From an uncultured Dorea sp. (GTDB taxonomy: Bacteria > Bacillota > Clostridia > Lachnospirales > Lachnospiraceae): 6,782 nucleotides of DNA. The DNA lies in the NCBI GenBank assembly GCA_910588745.1, contig CAJURK010000078.1, positions 1 through 6,782 of the forward strand. Direction: 5' to 3'. Position numbers and translations under genes: made by a program. The notes beneath the pieces were generated by a model. It saw nothing but the letters and a program-made list of their open reading frames with translations, ran no database searches and had not been told where the DNA came from. Shown piece after piece: positions 1-4,932 of this stretch (position 1 is the stretch's first letter; every line of letters begins with the position of its first letter).

Positions 1-1
1 A

Positions 2-76
2 AAAATAGGTTCTGAAAGCCTTATAAAATCAAGGCTGAAGATTCCGAGAAGTTATGATGATGTAAAGGAGGTATAG
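2..76 (+). CDS. C-terminal end of an ECF-type RNA polymerase sigma factor (partial)
   Basis: The frame is open from the left edge to a TAG at 74-76 and encodes 24 residues. They include GSESLIKSRL, which resembles the end of the sigma region 4.2 helix-turn-helix, where SES[TL][VI]KSRL is common in ECF sigma factors. The stop lies one base before the ATG of a ZAS-type anti-sigma gene, and the ribosome binding site of that gene lies inside this frame. This is the usual arrangement of translationally coupled sigma/anti-sigma pairs. In such pairs the sigma factor directs transcription of a stress or envelope regulon, usually including its own operon. Only the tail is present, so the identification depends on one short motif plus context. 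The tail after KSRL is short and unremarkable. Confidence 0.55.
   Translation, partial: KIGSESLIKSRLKIPRSYDDVKEV
64..72 (+). promoter_or_regulatory. Strong Shine-Dalgarno for the anti-sigma gene
   Basis: AAAGGAGGT lies 5 bases before the ATG at 78. It is almost a full complement to the 16S rRNA 3' end and fixes the start. It sits inside the last codons of the upstream sigma-like frame, so ribosomes finishing that frame would be placed to restart here. Confidence 0.85.
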
Positions 77-77
77 T

Positions 78-965
78 ATGAGCAGGATACCATGTAATGT
101 TAATAAAGATCTGCTCCCGCTGTATGTGGATGATGTGTGCAGCGAGGAAAGTAAGGCGATTGTAGAGGAGCATCTTGCGGGATGCGAGGAATGTCAGGAC
201 TATTTTGACGTATTGCAGGAAGGGATTGCAGAGGAGAAGATGAAAGAAAAAAGGGAAGAATTTCTGTCAGAGGAGAAAATGAACCGGGAGGCAGTTTCGG
301 TCATTAAATCCATAAAAAAGGAGATTTCTAAGAGCGGGACGAAAAGGACGGCTGTGGCTGTAGCGGCGCTTTTGCTGGTTCTTTTCATGCTGGAAGGACT
401 GAGCGGCTCCTATATGGGCGGATGGTTAGGGGAGATATCGGTTTTTGACGTGCGGCTGAAAACGGAGGACGTGCGCGTTACGGAAATGTACCTGTTGGAA
501 AACGGATACCTGTATGTTAGCGTGGAACCGGATAAAAAATGCAGTATGTATTATACCTGCAATGTTATGGAAACATTTGCCGAAGAAGACGGCTTTACCG
601 GCGAGTACGAGGGTTATTTTTGGCTGGAGAATACACCCCTTGACTGGGATAGTATTCCAATCAGGAAATTGTCGTGTATTTTTCCTCTTTCCAGAAGAGT
701 AAAAGAAGATGCTTACGGAAATATTAAGGAGCGTGAAGATTCGGTTATTTATCTGATGGGAAAAGGAGGAGAGAAAATCCCGATCTGGGAAAAGGGACAG
801 GAAGTGAAAAAGGCGCCGCCGGAGATTGAAGACAGGGCAAGGAAGGAAATAGAAGAAAAGGACGCCGAGATGGAGGAAAAGATGCGGAAAGGGGAAGCGG
901 AGGTTATCGACGTGATCAATAATGTATATACGATCGCAGAGCTGGAATCACAGGAACGTCATTGA
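78..965 (+). CDS. Membrane-anchored zinc-finger (ZAS-type) anti-sigma factor
   Basis: The 295-aa product probably binds and inhibits the sigma factor encoded just upstream. The N-terminal cytoplasmic part carries the zf-HC2 signature: Cys6, His32, Cys36 and Cys39, that is C-X25-H-X3-C-X2-C, within a segment containing HLAGCEEC. As I recall, RsrA-type anti-sigma factors have the same spacing. A charged, probably helical linker (about 50-90) leads to one hydrophobic segment (about 91-109, AVAVAALLLVLFML). The remaining 185 or so residues would lie outside the membrane. I do not recognise that outer part. It includes a Tyr- and acid-rich section with two Cys (155, 161) and ends in a highly charged, helix-prone stretch (about 245-275). 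The inferred role is a transmembrane sensor that releases its sigma factor on an envelope signal. The zinc motif is clear, but the signal and partner are not established by the sequence. Confidence 0.8.
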   Translation: MSRIPCNVNKDLLPLYVDDVCSEESKAIVEEHLAGCEECQDYFDVLQEGIAEEKMKEKREEFLSEEKMNREAVSVIKSIKKEISKSGTKRTAVAVAALLLVLFMLEGLSGSYMGGWLGEISVFDVRLKTEDVRVTEMYLLENGYLYVSVEPDKKCSMYYTCNVMETFAEEDGFTGEYEGYFWLENTPLDWDSIPIRKLSCIFPLSRRVKEDAYGNIKEREDSVIYLMGKGGEKIPIWEKGQEVKKAPPEIEDRARKEIEEKDAEMEEKMRKGEAEVIDVINNVYTIAELESQERH

Positions 966-1027
966 TTTTATGACAAAGAATGAAGGTCTATCTATCCATA
1001 GCAGTGCGATAATCTGATGGCGGGAGA

Positions 1028-1055
1028 GCGCGCTTTGTAAGGAAAGCAAAGCCGC
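1028..1055 (+). other. Weak hairpin in the gene-free gap after the anti-sigma gene
   Basis: Between the anti-sigma stop (965) and the terminator near 1085 I find no convincing gene; the longest ATG frame I noticed codes for about 15 residues. GCTTTG (1032-1037) can pair with CAAAGC (1047-1052), and GCG (1028-1030) with CGC (1053-1055) if C1031 bulges. No U-run follows, so it is not a standard intrinsic terminator. It may be incidental, or it may protect the 3' end of the sigma/anti-sigma transcript. Confidence 0.25.
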
Positions 1056-1076
1056 TGAGAAGAATCGTGCGGCCGT

Positions 1077-1120
1077 AAAAAATTCAGGGGATTGTGATCC
1101 ATCGAGATCATAATCCCCTG
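1077..1120 (-). terminator. Intrinsic terminator of the sleC-like gene
   Basis: A 15-bp stem (1085-1099 with 1106-1120, one G-U wobble) closes a 6-base loop. Read on the minus strand, the stem is followed by AATTTTTT (1084 down to 1077), as expected for a Rho-independent terminator, about 41 bases after the sleC-like stop codon. On the plus strand only TT follows the stem, so it should be weaker for the anti-sigma operon arriving from the left. Some two-way termination is possible. Confidence 0.85.
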
Positions 1121-1161
1121 TTGAATGAAAGAATGACAGTGGCAGGCGCTTCCTTTGCAGT

Positions 1162-2424
1162 TCAGGTCAGTTCTGCGATTCTTGAGACGCCTACATAGAT
1201 TTCAGATATTTTGTACCAGGTGGAGTAATCTACAATTCCGGTAGCGGGAAGGCCGAAAACGGACTGGAATTTCGATACTGCCGCGGCGGTGGCCGGACCG
1301 TAGATTCCGTCTGCGGCCAGTTTCGGGATGGCAGGATAAGCGCCTGCGATTACGTTGATCTGCTCCTGGAGCTGACGGACTTTGCTGTCGCCGGAGCCGT
1401 TTTCCAGGTTGTATCCCGGCCAGGAAGAAGGAATGCCGGAAATGGCTTCGGCGGTGTTAATGTACATGTCGTCGCCGTAATAGTAGCGCAGAATTTCGAT
1501 GGCGGAGTAGCCTTGGTCGCCGAGGGACTTGGAACCCCATTGTGTCATCCAATTCGGACACTGTACCTGCCGTCCGTCGCAGTACTGGGTCAGGATTGGC
1601 TGGCGCACATTTGGTCTGGACAGATAATCAGCAAACAACTCATCTACAATGACAGAGATAGACTGGAAGATATTCCGCTCCGGTATCCACTTGTGGTCAA
1701 AAGCAGTGGAAGAGGTGATTGTGAAATCATATCCCTGATTCCGGTACCATTCCGTATACACTCTGTTAAGTGTAAAAGACATAATTGCCAGCACATTTGC
1801 CCGGATGGTATTGGCTGGCCATGTGGCATATATTTCACTAGATGCCACATTCTTGATATAATCTTTATATTTCACATAATAATTCTTTGCAGTGCTGTCT
1901 CTTGGGCTTCCGTCGTGTACTACAATATATTCCGGGACAACCACCCGGCTTAATACGATTTCACCGCTTTCATTTACCGGTTTGATCTCATCTTCGGGTA
2001 TTTTGGCCGGGTATGTGCCGTATAATGTATGGGCCGGTATGACGAATACCTCTTCTTCCGTTCCGGTAGTGTCTAAGGGACTTAGCTGTACATTCTGGAT
2101 TGCCGTTGTATCGGCAAGTATCTCGGCGCCCGCGATGCTGACCGGTTCAAAGCCGGGCGCCTGGATCTGCAGGGTGTATTCCGAGTAGGGCTGAATTTCA
2201 TTTTCCGGGTTAAGACTGTATTCTATCGGAGGCGCCGCCAGTTCAAGAACCTCTGTCTGTCCGGAGGAGTCGGTAGTTACCTGTTCTAAAGTGCTTTCCG
2301 GGACGCCGGTGTAGGATATGCTGATCGAAGCATCCGGAACCGGGCGGGAAGTGATCTGAGAAGTAATATTAATCTGAAGACGTCCGATATCCGGAGTATC
2401 AGAAGATGGAATAGGATCGCTCAT
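1162..2424 (-). CDS. sleC: SleC-like spore cortex-lytic enzyme (pro-enzyme, peptidoglycan lytic transglycosylase)
   Basis: The 420-aa product matches the length and domain order of clostridial SleC, which degrades cortex peptidoglycan during spore germination. In Clostridium perfringens and C. difficile, SleC is made in the mother cell, stored as a zymogen and activated by Csp proteases. Visible here are an N-terminal beta-rich region like a carboxypeptidase-regulatory/CnaB fold (about 10-115); a linker (about 116-165) where pro-region cleavage would be expected; and a SpoIID-like region (about 165-325). Within the latter, YIKNVASSEIYATWP followed by IRANVLAI mirrors the SpoIID pattern LxGVVxxEMPxxxP...LKAQA, which puts the likely catalytic Glu at 197. 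A PG_binding_1 domain follows at about 343-406 (QLQEQIN, DGIYGPATAAAVSKFQ, TGIVDYSTW). There is no Sec signal peptide, as suits a mother-cell product. I chose the ATG at 2424 because GAGG lies 7 bases upstream; a TTG five codons earlier overlaps that site. No csp protease gene is in the window. Confidence 0.85.
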   Translation of the reverse strand: MSDPIPSSDTPDIGRLQINITSQITSRPVPDASISISYTGVPESTLEQVTTDSSGQTEVLELAAPPIEYSLNPENEIQPYSEYTLQIQAPGFEPVSIAGAEILADTTAIQNVQLSPLDTTGTEEEVFVIPAHTLYGTYPAKIPEDEIKPVNESGEIVLSRVVVPEYIVVHDGSPRDSTAKNYYVKYKDYIKNVASSEIYATWPANTIRANVLAIMSFTLNRVYTEWYRNQGYDFTITSSTAFDHKWIPERNIFQSISVIVDELFADYLSRPNVRQPILTQYCDGRQVQCPNWMTQWGSKSLGDQGYSAIEILRYYYGDDMYINTAEAISGIPSSWPGYNLENGSGDSKVRQLQEQINVIAGAYPAIPKLAADGIYGPATAAAVSKFQSVFGLPATGIVDYSTWYKISEIYVGVSRIAELT

Positions 2425-2430
2425 TGTGTA

Positions 2431-2437
2431 ACCTCGC
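2431..2437 (-). promoter_or_regulatory. Ribosome binding site deciding the sleC-like start
   Basis: On the minus strand GCGAGGT (2437 to 2431) places GAGG 7 bases before ATG 2424-2422. The longer reading from TTG (2439-2437) would overlap this site and has no good site of its own, so the product most likely begins MSDPIPSSDT. Confidence 0.7.
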
Positions 2438-2439
2438 AA

Positions 2440-2519
2440 ATTCTGTTACAATTAATATATGTAGGAACACATGGATTGTGATTTGCACAGAGAATCTGAT
2501 CGTAAAGTTAGAACAGAAT
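2440..2519. repeat. Inverted pair of AACAGAAT elements in the divergent intergenic region
   Basis: ATTCTGTT (2440-2447) and AACAGAAT (2512-2519) are exact inverted copies of 8 bp. Read in the direction of each gene, the elements are TTGTAACAGAAT ahead of the sleC-like gene and TTAGAACAGAAT ahead of the transglutaminase gene, matching at 10 of 12 positions. Each ends directly before or close to the ribosome binding site (15 bases before the sleC ATG, 11 before the other ATG). They could be paired operator half-sites or a shared 5'-UTR element. Convergence or chance is also possible at this length. Confidence 0.45.
2453..2479 (-). promoter_or_regulatory. Candidate mother-cell sigma (SigK/SigE-like) promoter for sleC
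   Basis: On the minus strand CATATATTA (2461 to 2453) fits the SigK -10 consensus CATANNNTA exactly, and AC (2479-2478) lies 16 bases upstream, as in SigK -35 elements. It also matches 6 of 8 positions of the SigE -10 CATACAAT. No good sigma-A -35 lies at the proper distance. Transcription would start near 2446, roughly 20 bases before the start codon. Mother-cell expression is established for C. perfringens sleC, which supports the reading. The motif is short and AT-rich, so chance is a real alternative. Confidence 0.4.
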
Positions 2520-2525
2520 GGGGAG
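2520..2525 (+). promoter_or_regulatory. Ribosome binding site deciding the transglutaminase start
   Basis: GGGGAG ends 5 bases before ATG 2531. The frame also opens at an earlier ATG (2471), but that start has no purine-rich site and would put 20 polar residues before an evident membrane anchor. Confidence 0.7.
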
Positions 2526-2530
2526 AAGCT

Positions 2531-3754
2531 ATGAAAAAGAAAAAAGGCGGCTGCCTGCGGCTTTTATTAAAATTTGTCATTACATTGTTTGCGGTTGCGT
2601 TTATTATCGTCGGATATCCGGTTTTGATGGATTTGAAAAAGAGCTGGGGCATAGGCGCGAAGAGGGGAGCGGAGGTCTTTCAGGAGATTCCCTATCAACA
2701 GGTTACCGTACCGGAGGAAAAACTGGCCGTTCATTATTATTATGGGCTTTTGGGTGAGGAAGAGAAGAGAATCTATCAGGAACTTTATCAGGGACTTGAG
2801 GAGCGGGCGGATGAGATCTATGTCCACTGCGGGGATGCAAATCAGGCTAACCGAATTCTTGGAGAGGTTCTAAGGGATTATCCGGATTTTTTCTGGTGTG
2901 ACGGCGGCGTAAGTTCTACCTCTTTTGAAATAGGAGACGGCGGGGAGTCTTATACGGTTGTAAGCCCGGAGTATAATTGTACGCCGGAGGAAAAGCAGGC
3001 CAGACAAGGTCAGATCGACGCGGAAGCCAATGCGGCGCTGCAGGGTATTTCCCAGGACGCGTCGGATTATGAGAAGATTTTGTATGTATATGAATATATC
3101 GTTAATTCTGTGGAGTATGATCTGGAGGCGCCGGATAATCAGAATATCTATAGCTCCCTTGTAGGGAAGCGGTCGGTATGCGCGGGTTACTCCAAAGCCG
3201 CACAGTACCTGCTGGAGCGGCTGGGAGTATCGGCTGTCTATGTAACCGGTACGGCGAACGGGCCGAATTCCCATGCCTGGAATCTGGTTCAGTGCGGCGG
3301 AGAGTATTATCATGTGGATACCACCTGGGGCGACCCGGTATACCAGATTGCGGAAGGAGAGGAGGCGCCCCAGTGGGAAACGATCAGCTATGATTATATG
3401 TGCTGCGGCGATGCGGAAATCTATCGGACGCATCAGCCGGATGCGGAGTACCCTTTGCCGGAATGTACCGGTATGGCATGGAATTATTATGTGGTCAATG
3501 GAATGTACTATGAAGGGTATGACAGCGAATCTGCGCTGAATGTGCTGAATTCAGCGATTTATGAGCAGAGGAATCCAACGATATTCAAATATTTTGACGA
3601 GGCGTCCTATCAGCAGGCCAAAGAAGATATTCTGAATCATCAAATCCACAATGCGGCCCAGAACCTGTGCAATATGTATGGGCTGAGCGAAGTGCAGTAT
3701 TATTATGAGGACAAACCGGAACTATGTAAACTGACAATTTACTGGCAGTATTAG
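2531..3754 (+). CDS. Membrane-anchored transglutaminase-like (papain-fold) domain protein
   Basis: The 407-aa product begins MKKKKGGCLR followed by a hydrophobic segment (about 10-33), a typical positive-inside signal anchor with no clear cleavage site or lipobox. The rest should therefore face outside the membrane. A transglutaminase core lies at about 178-270. Cys217 (SVCAGYSKA), His248 (NSHAWNLV) and Asp263 (HVDTTWGDP) form the expected Cys-His-Asp triad, each in its usual motif. Residues 35-175 contain an acidic helical section that may be a spacer. Residues 280-407 are Tyr-rich and I do not recognise them. Family members may cross-link proteins or act as proteases or peptidases, sometimes on the cell wall; the substrate cannot be read from the sequence. 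The gene diverges from the SleC-like gene and may share control with it, so an envelope or spore-surface role is possible but unproven. No terminator is visible after its stop, and the carA promoter begins two bases later. Confidence 0.85.
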   Translation: MKKKKGGCLRLLLKFVITLFAVAFIIVGYPVLMDLKKSWGIGAKRGAEVFQEIPYQQVTVPEEKLAVHYYYGLLGEEEKRIYQELYQGLEERADEIYVHCGDANQANRILGEVLRDYPDFFWCDGGVSSTSFEIGDGGESYTVVSPEYNCTPEEKQARQGQIDAEANAALQGISQDASDYEKILYVYEYIVNSVEYDLEAPDNQNIYSSLVGKRSVCAGYSKAAQYLLERLGVSAVYVTGTANGPNSHAWNLVQCGGEYYHVDTTWGDPVYQIAEGEEAPQWETISYDYMCCGDAEIYRTHQPDAEYPLPECTGMAWNYYVVNGMYYEGYDSESALNVLNSAIYEQRNPTIFKYFDEASYQQAKEDILNHQIHNAAQNLCNMYGLSEVQYYYEDKPELCKLTIYWQY

Positions 3755-3756
3755 GG

Positions 3757-3785
3757 TTGAAAATTACAGGAACTTGTTGTATAAT
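3757..3785 (+). promoter_or_regulatory. Sigma-A promoter of carAB
   Basis: TTGAAA (-35, 3757-3762; 5 of 6 consensus) and TATAAT (-10, 3780-3785; 6 of 6) are separated by exactly 17 bases. Transcription would start near 3792, giving a leader of about 55 bases. That is too short for a PyrR attenuator or T-box, and I see no hairpin with a U-run in it. TTGTA (3777-3781) and TACAA (3789-3793) form an inverted repeat over the -10 and could be an operator. The -35 TTG is also the first possible start of the carA frame, a trap for gene callers. Confidence 0.8.
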
Positions 3786-3836
3786 TTCTACAATTTGTGC
3801 AGTTATATTTTCAAAGAGAAAACACAGAAAGGAAAC

Positions 3837-3842
3837 AGGTGA
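3837..3842 (+). promoter_or_regulatory. Ribosome binding site deciding the carA start
   Basis: AGGTGA ends 4 bases before ATG 3847. The protein begun there, MKAFLILEDG, aligns with the usual N-terminus of CarA. The longer reading from TTG 3757 would start within the promoter and add 30 residues foreign to the family. Confidence 0.7.
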
Positions 3843-3846
3843 GTGT

Positions 3847-4932
3847 ATGAAAGCATTTCTTATCTTAGAAGATGGGACAGTCTTTACCGGAACCAGTATT
3901 GGCTCCGATAGAGATGTGATCAGCGAGATTGTCTTCAATACTTCTATGACAGGATATTTGGAGGTATTGACAGACCCATCTTATGCCGGACAGGCAGTGG
4001 TAATGACTTATCCGTTAATTGGTAATTATGGAATTACCCCGGATATGGAATCGAAAAAGGCGTGGCCGGACGGATATATTGTGAGGGAGCTTGCGAGGAT
4101 GCCAAGTAATTTCCGCTGCGAGGGAACGATTCAGGAGTTTCTGAAAGAGCAGAATATTCCCGGAATCGCAGGGATTGACACCCGGGCGCTTACCAAGATT
4201 CTCAGGGAAAAAGGAACCATGAACGGCATGATTACGACGAATGAGGCGTATAACCTTGAGGAAATACTCCCGAAACTTAAGGAATATAGGATTGGGGATG
4301 TGGTTTCTGAGGCTACCTGCACAGAAAAAGAAGTCCTTCCGGGAGAAGGATGTAAGGTTGCGCTTATGGACTTTGGCGCAAAGAATAATATTGCCAGATC
4401 TTTGAACATCAGAGGCTGCGAGGTGACCGTCTATCCGTCGCACACGGCTGCTGAAGATATCATAGCAAGTCATCCGGACGGGATCATGTTATCCAACGGA
4501 CCCGGGGATCCGGAGACCAATGTTTCTATTATTGAAGAAGTCAGGAAATTATCAGGTACGGATATTCCAATATTTGCAATCTGTCTGGGGCATCAGCTTA
4601 TGGCCCTTGCCCATGGAGGGAAGACATACAAACTGAAATACGGACATCGGGGAGGCAATCATCCGGTGAAGGATCTTGCAACCGGCCGGGTGTACATCTC
4701 GTCCCAGAACCATGGCTACGCGGTGGATGCTTCAACCATAGGGGAAACGGTTGCAAAGGAAGCGTTTGTAAATGTAAACGACGGAACGAATGAGGGGCTT
4801 GCATACATAGGCAAGGATATTTTTACGGTGCAGTTCCATCCGGAAGCCTGCCCGGGACCGCAGGATTCGGGATACCTGTTCGACCGGTTTATTCAGATGA
4901 TGCAGGATAGAAAGGAGAGGAAAGATGCCTAA
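3847..4932 (+). CDS. carA: Carbamoyl phosphate synthetase small (glutamine amidotransferase) subunit
   Basis: The 361-aa subunit hydrolyses glutamine and channels ammonia to CarB for carbamoyl phosphate synthesis, the shared precursor of pyrimidines and arginine. The length is normal for CarA. The N-terminal CPSase small-chain domain (about 1-140) shows LEDGTVFTG, FNTSMTGYLEVLTDPSYAGQ and GIDTRALTK. The class I glutamine amidotransferase domain (about 170-355) shows SNGPGDP (216-222), the nucleophile Cys246 in AICLGHQL, and His331/Glu333 in QFHPEACPGP. All catalytic residues are therefore intact. It overlaps carB by 8 bases (ATGCCTAA), so the two subunits are translationally coupled and probably made in equal amounts. 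A near-consensus promoter lies directly upstream. Confidence 0.97.
   Translation: MKAFLILEDGTVFTGTSIGSDRDVISEIVFNTSMTGYLEVLTDPSYAGQAVVMTYPLIGNYGITPDMESKKAWPDGYIVRELARMPSNFRCEGTIQEFLKEQNIPGIAGIDTRALTKILREKGTMNGMITTNEAYNLEEILPKLKEYRIGDVVSEATCTEKEVLPGEGCKVALMDFGAKNNIARSLNIRGCEVTVYPSHTAAEDIIASHPDGIMLSNGPGDPETNVSIIEEVRKLSGTDIPIFAICLGHQLMALAHGGKTYKLKYGHRGGNHPVKDLATGRVYISSQNHGYAVDASTIGETVAKEAFVNVNDGTNEGLAYIGKDIFTVQFHPEACPGPQDSGYLFDRFIQMMQDRKERKDA
4913..4920 (+). promoter_or_regulatory. Ribosome binding site of carB inside carA
   Basis: AGGAGAGG lies within the last codons of carA, with AGGAG ending 7 bases before ATG 4925. It supports the overlapping start and independent loading of ribosomes on carB. 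Confidence 0.75.

Noticed and set aside
966..1076. A small gene or structured RNA in the gap after the anti-sigma gene
   Set aside because: Only very short frames and one weak, bulged hairpin are present, and no conserved RNA motif is recognisable by eye.
1513..1953. A 146-codon plus-strand frame opposite the sleC-like gene
   Set aside because: The opposite strand encodes a full-length recognisable protein, and this frame's translation shows no family features. It is treated as a shadow frame.
2471..2530. ATG at 2471 as the start of the transglutaminase-like protein
   Set aside because: It has no ribosome binding site, would put 20 polar residues before the signal anchor, and overlaps the proposed sleC promoter. 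ATG 2531 has GGGGAG at good spacing.
2870..3433. A 187-codon open frame on the minus strand within the transglutaminase-like gene
   Set aside because: It lies wholly opposite a gene with an intact catalytic triad, its translation is rich in Arg and Ile as is typical of antisense frames, and I see no ribosome binding site or domain.
3585..3938. A 117-codon minus-strand frame covering the transglutaminase end, the carA promoter and the carA start
   Set aside because: It spans a clear promoter and two real gene ends, and the product shows no family features.
4015..4473. A 152-codon minus-strand frame opposite carA
   Set aside because: It is entirely antisense to a conserved enzyme gene, with no start signal or recognisable domain.
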